Below the pieces are notes generated by a model. That model saw nothing but the letters and a program-made list of their open reading frames with translations, was not told where the DNA came from and ran no database searches. Source: a virus. Taken from it: a stretch of DNA of 35,434 nucleotides. Within the stretch, counting starts at the first letter, position 1. The number at the start of each line of letters is the position of its first letter. Positions 13,914 through 21,412 of this stretch are shown piece after piece. The DNA is taken from the IMG/VR virus record IMGVR_UViG_3300030104_000111, positions 1-35,434 of that record. One strand, given 5' to 3'. The translations under genes and the position numbers were made by a program.

Positions 13914-14074
13914 TACTTGTCTTCCAATAACATCTCTCTTATTTTAGCAACTGCAAGGTCATCTAGCTTATTTGTCGATTGCTTAGCTAATGCTTCTAAT
14001 AAGTCGCAGACTAAAATAGATACACTTTTTGACTTTAAAAAAGCAAAAATAATTGGACGAACTAGGCTAATCAT
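13913..14074 (-). CDS. Small conserved phage protein, 53 aa, amphipathic
   Basis: Found by hand translation. It begins MISLVRPIIFAFLKSKSVSI and continues with LVCDLLEALAKQSTNKLDD, AVAKIREMLLEDK. The pattern, a hydrophobic N-terminal helix followed by a Leu/Lys helix and a short charged one, recurs in small phage proteins that I recall from marine and other phages, often near membrane or lysis genes. The hydrophobic part is probably amphipathic, not a clear transmembrane span. It starts a two-gene minus-strand unit, divergent from the membrane-protein gene at 14120 with only 45 bp between them, so the gap should hold promoters for both directions. Confidence 0.82.
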   Translation of the reverse strand: MISLVRPIIFAFLKSKSVSILVCDLLEALAKQSTNKLDDLAVAKIREMLLEDK

Positions 14075-14119
14075 TTTAAGAATCTATGGTTAATATACAG
14101 GTAGTATAGTTCGATCTTT

Positions 14120-14500
14120 ATGGAGAAACAAGAAAAGGAGCAAAAAAAAGGTGTTTGGTTTAAATTACAAGAAGCTGTACCTTGCAGAGAGGAGCAATTC
14201 GAGTTGGTATCACTAGGGGTCAGACTTATTTTGTTGGCTTGGGCTACAGCGATGTTGTCATTATCGTACTTAGATTTGTCAAAACTAGGAATACCGCAGC
14301 AGAAGATAGATCCGACCTTTATCGCTTCGGTTTTTGTAGGACTTGCCAGTAGTTTCGGGGCTAGTATTACACAGAAAGGTGGTGAGAAAGGTAAGAATGG
14401 TACTAACGTAAAGGCTGAGCTACAGGAAGTGTTAGGCAAGACACAACTCGTTCGTATTGAAACTCCTTTAAAATTAACTTTAGATACTGATAAAAAATGA
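14120..14500 (+). CDS. Two-span membrane protein, holin-like candidate
   Basis: 126 aa. The N-terminal 30 residues are polar (MEKQEKEQKKGVWFKLQEAV), then two hydrophobic segments (about 32-51, LGVRLILLAWATAMLSLSYL, and about 67-83, FIASVFVGLASSFGASI), then a basic and polar C-terminus. Two close transmembrane helices with charged ends fit a class II holin or an inner-membrane anchor. There is no endolysin nearby to support the lysis reading. The gene overlaps the next one (ATGA) and heads a three-gene plus-strand cassette of exported or membrane proteins that I associate with marine cyanophages from memory. Function not established. Confidence 0.78.
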   Translation: MEKQEKEQKKGVWFKLQEAVPCREEQFELVSLGVRLILLAWATAMLSLSYLDLSKLGIPQQKIDPTFIASVFVGLASSFGASITQKGGEKGKNGTNVKAELQEVLGKTQLVRIETPLKLTLDTDKK

Positions 14501-14862
14501 AGAAACTATTATTTCTATCTCTGTTTTTATTTAGCCCTGTATATGCCAATGGAGTGCCTTCTTGGACTACTGGCTCTAGTAACAGAACAGAGAATACTAC
14601 TCAGACAATTACCCGCTCAGTAGTGACTGAGAAATATGGAGCAGCAATTAATTCTTGGGAAGCGTCTAATATAGAAGTTACAAGTGCTAGTTCTGGAGGA
14701 ATTGCTCATTCAGATGCAATCTTTACACCAAAGACTGTTACTTCTGATTGGTCTTTATCTGTTACTACTAGAGCAGCAAGTCAAATGACTGAAAAGATTA
14801 CACAGAATGATGCGATTACGACTACAAGCGTTATTACTTCTTTGTCTGTCTTTAGTCAGTAA
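14497..14862 (+). CDS. Secreted or periplasmic protein with signal peptide, 121 aa
   Basis: A classical signal peptide is visible: MKKLLFLSLFLFSPVYA with a likely cut before NGVPSW. The mature part is polar and Ser/Thr-rich, dominated by T, S and A (TTGSSNRTENTTQTITRSVV), with beta-strand-like repeats and no Cys. It resembles small exported proteins of unknown role that I recall from marine cyanophages. It overlaps the upstream membrane-protein gene by 4 nt and the downstream signal-peptide gene by 56 nt in another frame. Export implies action in the host periplasm or at the outer membrane, perhaps superinfection exclusion or lysis timing; these are guesses. Confidence 0.82.
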   Translation: MKKLLFLSLFLFSPVYANGVPSWTTGSSNRTENTTQTITRSVVTEKYGAAINSWEASNIEVTSASSGGIAHSDAIFTPKTVTSDWSLSVTTRAASQMTEKITQNDAITTTSVITSLSVFSQ

Positions 14863-15361
14863 TCAAGTAAGAGCAGAAGGAGATACCAACGTACAGGCAC
14901 AACCTAACGCTGTTGGTAATTCCAGTATTATTAACCAGAATATGAATATTAATAATGGAATGACAGGTAAACAACAGTTTGGATCTTTAGTTTGTAGTCA
15001 ACCAACTATGGCTGTAACTCCTTTCTATACAGGTAACGATGCTCAGGGAGAAGAAACATATTCTATAAATGAAGGTTGGGGAGTGCAAATGAGTTTTATG
15101 ATACCGCTTGGAGATAATAAAACTTGTAACGAACTATCAAAAGTAAAATTAAAACTAGCTGAAGAAGAATTAGACAAGCAGTTACACGATAAACATTTAG
15201 TTCGTATTTTGAAATGCCAGCAACTTCACGCATCAGGATACATGATTAACCCTGCTTCTAAATACGCATACATCTGTGCCGATGTCATTAATATACGAAG
15301 TTATGTAAAAGCTAATCCTTCTTTGTTTGTAAATCCTTCACCTCCTTCTTTAAAACCTTAG
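14807..15361 (+). CDS. Secreted protein with signal peptide, 184 aa
   Basis: The N-terminus MMRLRLQALLLLCLSLVSNQ followed by VRAEGD is a typical signal peptide with cleavage after Ala. The mature part begins with an Asn/Gln-rich stretch (NSSIINQNMNINNGMTGKQQ), then FGSLVCSQPTMAVTPFYTGN, a YSINEGWGVQMSFMIPLGD strand pair, and a helical end with Lys/Glu. Four cysteines in the mature protein (VCSQ, KTCNEL, LKCQQL, YICADV) could form disulfides in the periplasm. I recall close relatives in marine cyanophages without known function. Its start lies inside the previous gene and its end overlaps the opposite-strand gene at 15312 by 50 nt, so both borders are compressed. Confidence 0.85.
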   Translation: MMRLRLQALLLLCLSLVSNQVRAEGDTNVQAQPNAVGNSSIINQNMNINNGMTGKQQFGSLVCSQPTMAVTPFYTGNDAQGEETYSINEGWGVQMSFMIPLGDNKTCNELSKVKLKLAEEELDKQLHDKHLVRILKCQQLHASGYMINPASKYAYICADVINIRSYVKANPSLFVNPSPPSLKP

Positions 15362-15794
15362 TAAACATTTTCTTAAATGTTTTCTTAATAAAAGCTAATA
15401 CGCTTTGCATGGCGATCCCGCCCGCCACGCTTACAACGCTTGCAGTTCCCGCAGCGATTATGCTCGATGCAATGACCTCTGGTGCGGGAATAGGCATTTC
15501 TCCAAAAAATGGTATATTGAACGTAGCTATAGTTTCTTCAGTTGATAAAAGCTCTTTGGTGTTTGGCGGGATTGTCGGTATTGTCTCTTGTTTTAATTGT
15601 AACTCTTCCTCCTTTGAAGATGATGTTTCTTCTTCAGCAGAAGATTCCTGACCTCCCAAACCCGACTCAACTTGTTCCAGAGAAGGTAAAAGAACTGGAT
15701 CTAAATACGGAACGTCTGCCACAGGTGGATAAAAAATTGTTCTAGGCGGTACTAATACATCTATTTCTGGGATCTGCGGTAGATATTCGTTCAT
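15312..15794 (-). CDS. Acidic, Pro-rich single-span membrane protein with basic tail, 160 aa
   Basis: Order of segments: a Pro/hydrophobic N-terminus (MNEYLPQIPEIDVLVPPRTI), an acidic Ser/Glu-rich centre (about 46-72), a second Pro-rich piece around FFGEMPIPAPEV, a hydrophobic helix (about 111-135, SSIIAAGTASVVSVAGGIAM), and a basic amphipathic tail (FIKKTFKKMFTKVLKKEVKD). It resembles Pro-rich, one-span, basic-tailed proteins that I recall from marine cyanophages. It is transcribed against the late block, divergent from the capsid gene. An acidic protein beside the capsid gene could recall a scaffold, but the membrane helix argues against that. Role unknown. Confidence 0.78.
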   Translation of the reverse strand: MNEYLPQIPEIDVLVPPRTIFYPPVADVPYLDPVLLPSLEQVESGLGGQESSAEEETSSSKEEELQLKQETIPTIPPNTKELLSTEETIATFNIPFFGEMPIPAPEVIASSIIAAGTASVVSVAGGIAMQSVLAFIKKTFKKMFTKVLKKEVKDLQTKKD

Positions 15795-15840
15795 TTTTTG
15801 ATAGTATTAACATAACCTTATACTTATTTATTACACATAG

Positions 15841-15899
15841 CATCCTTGAGGGGAATCAGACTAAGTGAAATAAGGATGGTTAATTCCAATTTTATTTCA
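15841..15899 (+). promoter_or_regulatory. Competing inverted repeats upstream of the capsid gene
   Basis: Three pairings share this 59-nt leader: CATCCTT (15841-15847) with AAGGATG (15872-15878); TGAAATAA (15866-15873) with TTATTTCA (15892-15899), which overlaps the first and so competes with it; and GGAAT (15852-15856) with ATTCC (15883-15887), which would form a pseudoknot with the first pair. The last base is 8 nt before the capsid ATG, which lacks a good Shine-Dalgarno. A role in translation control, RNA processing or promoter activity is inferred. Confidence 0.4.
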
Positions 15900-15907
15900 G
15901 ATTTCCT

Positions 15908-16894
15908 ATGGCTAATTTTAGTCCAAGTAGGCTAGGTCTTGTTAACAATACAGGTACTGGCTACAAAGATTTATTCTTAAAAGTTTGGAGCGGAGAGGTA
16001 CTTTCAGCATTTAGAAAGGCTACAATTTTCGAGCCATTACATACAGTTAGAACGATTCAATCAGGCAAATCGGCACAATTTCCAATTATTGGACTCGCTA
16101 GTACTAGCTATCATGCTGTGGGCGAGCAACTTACTGGTTCAGCTATCAAACACGCTGAAGCTACTATAAATATTGATGACAAACTTGTAAGTAATGTATT
16201 TCTAGCGGACATCGAGGAAGCTATGAACCATTACGATGTGAGGTCAAAATATACAGAAGAGATGGGAAATGCTTTAGCCTATCGCTTTGACCAAAACGTA
16301 GCTGCTGTAATATGTCAGGCTGCTAGAACTGGTACAAACTTCAACACAGATTTAGCTGGTGGTACAAGAGTTAAGATTCTTAAGTCTGGTACAGCCAACA
16401 CCGCTGCTGCTGTTGCAGCTGTTACTGGTGCTGATCTTGTAACTGCTCTTTGGACTATTGCTGAAACATTTGACAGTAATAACATTCCAGAAAACAACAG
16501 ATACTTTGCACTTGATCCAGCAAACTACTACAAGCTTGCAAGAACAACTGATGTTCTTAACAGAGATTGGGGTGGTTCTGGAGCATATGCTGATGGAACA
16601 GTTCTTAAGGTCGCTGGTATTACGATTATTAAATCTAATCATTTACCTAAGACAAACAGATCCGCAGTAACTGGAGAAAACAACACATATCATGCCAACT
16701 ATACCGATAACATTGGCTTGGCATTTACTCCAGATGCAGTTGGAACAGTTAAATTAATGGATCTTAAGATGCAGCAAACAGGAAATGATGTTTCCGCAAT
16801 GTATCAAGGTACATTTATGGTCGGTTCTATGGTTCATGGTACAGGGGTTTTACGTCCTGATTGTGCTATTGAAGTATATGCAGCTAACTCATAA
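15908..16894 (+). CDS. Major capsid protein, T7 gp10-like
   Basis: 328 aa (T7 gp10A is 345). HK97-fold shell protein. Recognised from the gp10-type pattern: an N-terminal region with LFLKVWSGEVLSAFRKATIF, TIQSGKSAQFPIIG, then INIDDKLVSNVFLADIEEAM and YRFDQNVAAVICQAAR; the centre has RYFALDPANYYKLARTTDVL; and the end has HGTGVLRPDCAIEVYAANS. It follows a 113-bp gap with competing hairpins and is followed by a terminator hairpin, the same arrangement as T7 gene 10 with its terminator. No Shine-Dalgarno is evident. There is no sign of a frameshifted longer form. Firm. Confidence 0.95.
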   Translation: MANFSPSRLGLVNNTGTGYKDLFLKVWSGEVLSAFRKATIFEPLHTVRTIQSGKSAQFPIIGLASTSYHAVGEQLTGSAIKHAEATINIDDKLVSNVFLADIEEAMNHYDVRSKYTEEMGNALAYRFDQNVAAVICQAARTGTNFNTDLAGGTRVKILKSGTANTAAAVAAVTGADLVTALWTIAETFDSNNIPENNRYFALDPANYYKLARTTDVLNRDWGGSGAYADGTVLKVAGITIIKSNHLPKTNRSAVTGENNTYHANYTDNIGLAFTPDAVGTVKLMDLKMQQTGNDVSAMYQGTFMVGSMVHGTGVLRPDCAIEVYAANS

Positions 16895-16906
16895 GTAGAT
16901 ATGATA

Positions 16907-16926
16907 GGGGAGTACACTTACTCCCT
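16907..16926 (+). terminator. Terminator hairpin after capsid gene
   Basis: GGGGAGT (16907-16913), loop ACACTT, ACTCCCT (16920-16926), giving six Watson-Crick pairs plus one G-T, followed by TATTATTATG. It begins 12 nt after the capsid stop. T7 has a partial terminator at the same place, which gives high capsid and lower tail expression; the same use is likely here. Confidence 0.7.
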
Positions 16927-16933
16927 TATTATT

Positions 16934-16996
16934 ATGCCTAGAGGTAAAGGAACTTACGGAACTAAAAAAGGTCGTCCTCCCAAAAAAGGAAAATAA
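16934..16996 (+). CDS. Micro-ORF, 20-aa basic peptide MPRGKGTYG type
   Basis: The peptide is MPRGKGTYGTKKGRPPKKGK, all basic and glycine-rich. It begins seven nt after the terminator hairpin and its TAA directly abuts the ATG of the gp11-like gene (16997). I recall short peptides with the same M-P-x-G-K-G-T-Y-G and GRPPKK pattern in uncultured marine phages, so it is more than a chance frame. It may be a nucleic-acid-binding peptide or a leader that couples translation of the tail-tube gene. Confidence 0.62.
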   Translation: MPRGKGTYGTKKGRPPKKGK

Positions 16997-17605
16997 ATGG
17001 TACTTGCAAGAACATCAAAACTTCAAGCAGTCAATAAGGCTTTGCAAATGATGGGCGAAAGTCCATTAAATTCTTTGCAAGGCCTTCTTGGTCTAGGAAA
17101 CTTAGCAGAAGAAACTTTAGATAGCGTTAGTCGCAAAGTACAAGCTGAAGGATGGTCTTTTAATACTGACTATCAAATGACACTAACTAGAGATTCTGCA
17201 ACTAATGAGATTTCAGTTGGAACTAACGTCAGCAGAGTTGTTGTTGATCCTTGCGAATATTATGACGTTGATGTTGTACAACGTGGAAGTAGATTATACG
17301 ACAGAAAAAACAACACTTATGCCTTTGCAATAGATTTAAAAGCAGACATGACTGTTATTCTTGAATGGGATGACTTACCAGAACACGCTAGAGTTTACAT
17401 AATGCATAAAGCTGGTAAGGAATTACAAGAGAATATGATTGGAAGCAAAGACCTGACAGAGATAAATATGGTATTAGAACAAGAAGCTAGGACACAATTT
17501 CTTGAAGAAGAAACAACTTTAAGTGAACATAATATGCTGAGAGGTCATGCTCGAAAGGGTTATCCAGTTCAAGGATTTAGACCTATCAATGTTATGGAAA
17601 GATAA
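16997..17605 (+). CDS. Tail tubular protein A, T7 gp11-like
   Basis: 202 aa (T7 gp11 is 196). It forms the dodecameric adaptor ring below the portal. Typical features are an N-terminal KLQAVNKALQMMGESPLNSL, a helix ending LDSVSRKVQAEGWSFNTDY, a beta region around RVVVDPCEYYDVDVVQRGSRLYD, DLPEHARVYIMHKAGKELQE, and a C-terminal helix. It directly follows the micro-ORF and is followed two nt later by the gp12-like gene, so it is the start of the tail and internal-core operon. Firm. Confidence 0.94.
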   Translation: MVLARTSKLQAVNKALQMMGESPLNSLQGLLGLGNLAEETLDSVSRKVQAEGWSFNTDYQMTLTRDSATNEISVGTNVSRVVVDPCEYYDVDVVQRGSRLYDRKNNTYAFAIDLKADMTVILEWDDLPEHARVYIMHKAGKELQENMIGSKDLTEINMVLEQEARTQFLEEETTLSEHNMLRGHARKGYPVQGFRPINVMER

Positions 17606-17607
17606 CT

Positions 17608-20271
17608 ATGGCATTAATTAGTAGTACTATTCCCAACATGATTAATGGGGTTAGTCAACAGCCTCCAGCATTAAGATTAGCTTCACAGGCAGAATCAGTT
17701 ATAAATTGTTTATCTTCTCCAGTAGAAGGATTAACCAAGCGTCCTCCATTTAATCATATAAAAAAGATATTAAACGGGTCAGCTGGATCTGGACATCCTT
17801 TTGTTGAAGTTGTAGATAGAGATGGAACTATTCAATATTTAATAATGATTAGAGATGGAGCTATAGATGTATTTGATTTGGATGGCAATGCACAAACAAT
17901 CTCAACTCCTAACGGAACTGATTATTTAGACATAACCAATACAGCAGAGCCAGCAGATAAATTTAGAATTGCATCAGTAGCTGACTACACTTTTATATGC
18001 AACAGAGAAAAAATTGTAACGATGGATCACGCTGGTACTTACACGCAATCAGGTACAACAATAACTGTTAATTCTAATGCTCATGGATTAACATCTGGAG
18101 TAAAAATACAAATAGATTTTGAAACTGGTAGTAGTGTTGATGGTACTTACGTTGTAACTGTTGTAAATTCTAATCAGTTTACATTAACTGGAGCTTCAGC
18201 AAGCACTAGCGGAAACTGTAGGTTTAATGAATTATCTCCAGATGTATCAGCAAAAGGTATTGTTTTTATAAAAGCTGCTGATTATGATACGACTTACGAA
18301 GTAAAAATAAAAAGTGCTAATGGAAGCAGTACTTTAGCAACTGCATCGTTTACAACTGCTGCTGTAGGTGGTGCATTACCAAACTCAGGTACAATCGCTA
18401 CTGATTTAAGAAATGACTTAGCAAGTGCCTTGCCTAGCGGTTGGGTATTTACTGTAGATCAATACATTATTAGAATAGAAAGACAAGATGGAACTGATTT
18501 TGTTTTAGAAAGTAGTGATACTAAGTCTGGAACTTTTACAAAAGCAATCAAAGGAGCGATAGATACTATTAGCGACTTACCTACATTATGTGAAGACGGA
18601 TTTGTTGTTAAGGTGCAGGGATCTAAAACTACAAGGCTGGATGATTATTATGTTAAATTTGAAACTTCTAATGGTACAGGTTTTGGTTTTGGTATTTGGA
18701 GAGAAACAGTTGGGCCTTTAGAACCATATAAATTTAATAAATCAACAATGCCTCATGCCTTAGTTCGTGATGCAGCTACTGGTAATTTTTCGTTTGAACA
18801 ATTTGATTGGTCGCCAAGAATTGCTGGGGATTTAGTAACTGCACCTACTCCTACTTTTGTAGGTACTACTATTAATAACATTAATACTTTCAGAAACAGA
18901 TTAATATTTTTAGCTGACGAAAACGTAATAATGAGTGCTGCTGATAGTTATGATAGATTTTTTCCTGAGACAGTACAAACTATTGTTGACAGCGATCCGA
19001 TTGATTTAGTTACAGGCGGTACTGAGATTCATTTTTTAACGTCTAGTTTAGCTTTTGCTAATACCTTATTGCTATTTAGTCGGCATGGTCAGTTTAGGTT
19101 AGACGCTGGAGCAGCCACTATAGGAGGTGCGTTAACACCAAAGACTGCAACCATTACAGCTATAACTACATATGAAACTGAACCAACAGTTGATCCTATT
19201 GCTGTAGGTCGAACTGTTTACTTTTCTGTACCTAAAGGAGAGTTTAGTGGTTTGCGTGATTTTTACCTTCCAGATATAACTGCATCAGTTCCAGTATCAG
19301 AAGAAGTTTCGTCAGCTGTTCCAAGATATATTCCTAAAAATATAACAAGTTTAATTAGTTCTGCATCAGAAGAAACTGTTATAGCTATAAGCAAAGATGA
19401 ACCTAAACGTATTTATTTTTATAAATTCTTTTATGAAGAAGATTCTAAACTACAGTCTTCTTGGTCATTTTGGGAACTTAAAGGAGAAAAAACTGTAATT
19501 GGAGCTTCAATTATAGATAGCGATGTTTTCTTTGTTATTCAATATTCAGATGGAGTTTACCTAGAAAAATGCTCATTACGTCCAGAATCAGTTGATACTG
19601 GTTCTAACTTAGAAATTTTATTAGATAGAAAAGTAGATGAAACTAAATGCCACATTAATGTAATTAATCAAGGTGGTGCTGGTGTTCAATCAGTTATATC
19701 TTTACCTTACCCAACTGCTACTGCTGGAATACAAATTGTTGTTGGTAGAGATGTTTCTGGTAATACATTGCAGCATGGAGAAGTAAAAGTACCAAGTGTT
19801 GAAACTTTATCTGGAGCTACGCAATCTGGTTTTAGCGGTAACGGAACTATGACTGTATTAGGAGATTTAACTAACGCAAAGTTTTTTATAGGAGAAAGAT
19901 ATGACATGACTTACGAATTTAGTACACCATATTTAAAAGAACAACCAACTGGTGGTGGTGTTGCTGTAGTTGCTGGGCCTCGATTACAGATAAGAACTTG
20001 GACATTTGTTTTTGACGACACCTCTGCTTTTAAAATAAAAGTAACTCCAAGAGGTAGAACTCCACAAACTTATCCTTATAATGGGTTTATTGTTGGTCAA
20101 AACCCTCCAGCTTTAGGTCAAGCACCTTTCTTGGCTGGTAAATTCAGAGTGCCAGTAATGGCACATAACAACGATACTAAGGTCGAGATATTAAGCGATA
20201 GTCCACTACCCTGTCGTATCCAATCATCAGAATGGGAAGGATGGCTACACACCAGAGCAAGACGACTATAG
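17608..20271 (+). CDS. Tail tubular protein B (nozzle), T7 gp12-like
   Basis: 887 aa (T7 gp12 is 794). It forms the hexameric nozzle of the short tail, to which fibres attach. Recognised from its N-terminus ISSTIPNMINGVSQQPPALR followed by VEGLTKRPPF, which is diagnostic for this family, later the FRNRLIFLADENVIMSAADS, LFSRHGQFRL and LKGEKTVIGASII segments, and a C-terminal GWLHTRARRL. The extra length relative to T7 includes a region around residues 140-215 with Ser/Thr-rich, beta-type sequence (TVNSNAHGLTSG, DFETGSSVDGTYVVTVVNSN), like an Ig-like or carbohydrate-facing insertion. It overlaps the gp13-like gene by 40 nt. Firm. Confidence 0.94.
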   Translation: MALISSTIPNMINGVSQQPPALRLASQAESVINCLSSPVEGLTKRPPFNHIKKILNGSAGSGHPFVEVVDRDGTIQYLIMIRDGAIDVFDLDGNAQTISTPNGTDYLDITNTAEPADKFRIASVADYTFICNREKIVTMDHAGTYTQSGTTITVNSNAHGLTSGVKIQIDFETGSSVDGTYVVTVVNSNQFTLTGASASTSGNCRFNELSPDVSAKGIVFIKAADYDTTYEVKIKSANGSSTLATASFTTAAVGGALPNSGTIATDLRNDLASALPSGWVFTVDQYIIRIERQDGTDFVLESSDTKSGTFTKAIKGAIDTISDLPTLCEDGFVVKVQGSKTTRLDDYYVKFETSNGTGFGFGIWRETVGPLEPYKFNKSTMPHALVRDAATGNFSFEQFDWSPRIAGDLVTAPTPTFVGTTINNINTFRNRLIFLADENVIMSAADSYDRFFPETVQTIVDSDPIDLVTGGTEIHFLTSSLAFANTLLLFSRHGQFRLDAGAATIGGALTPKTATITAITTYETEPTVDPIAVGRTVYFSVPKGEFSGLRDFYLPDITASVPVSEEVSSAVPRYIPKNITSLISSASEETVIAISKDEPKRIYFYKFFYEEDSKLQSSWSFWELKGEKTVIGASIIDSDVFFVIQYSDGVYLEKCSLRPESVDTGSNLEILLDRKVDETKCHINVINQGGAGVQSVISLPYPTATAGIQIVVGRDVSGNTLQHGEVKVPSVETLSGATQSGFSGNGTMTVLGDLTNAKFFIGERYDMTYEFSTPYLKEQPTGGGVAVVAGPRLQIRTWTFVFDDTSAFKIKVTPRGRTPQTYPYNGFIVGQNPPALGQAPFLAGKFRVPVMAHNNDTKVEILSDSPLPCRIQSSEWEGWLHTRARRL

Positions 20272-20735
20272 GAAAGTTTATTTGGCGAAAGTCAATACTT
20301 TCTGACGTTGTAGAACTTGCAGCAAATATGAGACAAGAAGATAAAGAGGAAGTGTTGGCTTACTCTGGATCATCCCCGCAAGAGGCTTTGTTCTATTGTT
20401 TTTTTAATAGTCAACCCTGCATGACTATGATTGGTAGAAAAGGTAACTTAATGGGAATGTATGGAGTAGTGCCTTGTTCTGCAAAGGTTGGAAGAATATG
20501 GATGTTAGGTCATAAAACTATGACTGATGATTATAAAGATGTAAGAGATTTTTTAAGAAATTCGCCAATAGAATTACAAAAGTTTCATTGCAATTATCCA
20601 CTTTTATATAACTATGTTGATGAAAGAAATACAACTCATATAAAATGGATTAAGTGGATGGGTTTTTCAATCATTAAAAAACACGCTACATTTGGTGCAG
20701 CGGGTCTTCCTTTTTACGAATTTGTAAAGAACTAA
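20232..20735 (+). CDS. Internal virion protein A, T7 gp13-like (GNAT-like)
   Basis: 167 aa (T7 gp13 is 138). In T7 this protein is linked to core assembly and is ejected early. The C-terminal half matches: NYPLLYNYVDERNTTHIKWI, then KWMGFSIIKKHATF and LPFYEFVKN correspond to the T7 segment with NTSHIRFL. The arrangement, with a VLAYSGSSPQEALFY region and GVVPCSAKVGRIWMLG in the core, resembles the acetyltransferase (GNAT) fold, but acetyl-CoA binding is not evident. ATG at 20232 overlaps gp12 by 40 nt; an ATG nine nt later is an alternative. Sits directly before the gp14-like gene. Confidence 0.85.
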   Translation: MGRMATHQSKTTIGKFIWRKSILSDVVELAANMRQEDKEEVLAYSGSSPQEALFYCFFNSQPCMTMIGRKGNLMGMYGVVPCSAKVGRIWMLGHKTMTDDYKDVRDFLRNSPIELQKFHCNYPLLYNYVDERNTTHIKWIKWMGFSIIKKHATFGAAGLPFYEFVKN

Positions 20736-20737
20736 TT

Positions 20738-21412
20738 ATGTGCGGTGCAATTCCTATAGCTGTTATCTCAGGAGTCTTAGGTGTAGCTGGCAGCTATATG
20801 CAATACCAGCAAGCTAAGACAAATGTTGCATATCAAAATGCACAACAAAATTTACAACATCAAAGTAATCTCTTGCAGGCACAGTCGAATCGAATGACTG
20901 AAGAGACAAAGAAGTTGATGAATGAAGATGCTATTGCTCATGCAAATTATTTAGCAGACTTGCAATATGAAAGAGATAGTACAAATATAACTATGAATCA
21001 GATGCAGCAGCAAGAACAAGCAGCACAAGAAAAAACTGCAAGAGGTCGGACATTCTTAGAAAAGAAAGGAGAAGTTGCAGCATTAAGAGGATTAGGAACA
21101 AACGCATGGACTTTGATTGCGGATATAAAACGCACACAAGCAGCAGCAGACTTTATAACGAATCGAAATACAGCGTTTAGTTTACAAGGCACTCAATCGC
21201 AGCGACTTGATGCACAGGCTAATCGGGCTAGTAGGCGAGGTCAAACTGCAACGTACCTTAAGAAAATGGTGCTTGATCCTGTTAAACCTCTGGAAATACC
21301 GAAGCCGAGCTTTGGGCCATATGCTCTTGGCATGGCTAGTTCCGTTGTCGGTGGCTTTAGTACTTATGGTAATTTGTCTGGAGGTGGTATGCCTAATTGG
21401 AGCTTGTCTTAA
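20738..21412 (+). CDS. Internal virion protein B, T7 gp14-like
   Basis: 224 aa (T7 gp14 is 196). It is ejected with the DNA and in T7 forms the outer-membrane pore of the DNA conduit. The N-terminus MCGAIPIAVISGVLGVAGSY matches the T7 MCWAAAIPIAI pattern, followed by a long Gln/Asn-rich helical region (QNLQHQSNLLQAQSNRMTEE, MNQMQQQEQAAQEK) and a Gly-rich end (SSVVGGFSTYGNLSGGGMPN). Two nt separate it from the gp13-like gene and its TAA directly abuts the next ATG. Assignment rests on N-terminal match, composition and synteny. Confidence 0.87.
   Translation: MCGAIPIAVISGVLGVAGSYMQYQQAKTNVAYQNAQQNLQHQSNLLQAQSNRMTEETKKLMNEDAIAHANYLADLQYERDSTNITMNQMQQQEQAAQEKTARGRTFLEKKGEVAALRGLGTNAWTLIADIKRTQAAADFITNRNTAFSLQGTQSQRLDAQANRASRRGQTATYLKKMVLDPVKPLEIPKPSFGPYALGMASSVVGGFSTYGNLSGGGMPNWSLS

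Noticed and set aside
13893-14093. 66-aa plus-strand frame
   Set aside because: Antisense to the 53-aa minus gene that has a TAATG junction with its neighbour and a recognisable small-phage-protein pattern.
14071-14439. 122-aa minus-strand frame opposite the membrane protein
   Set aside because: Antisense to a gene with two clear membrane helices and overlapping operon partners; Cys/Ser/Phe-rich composition is typical of a shadow.
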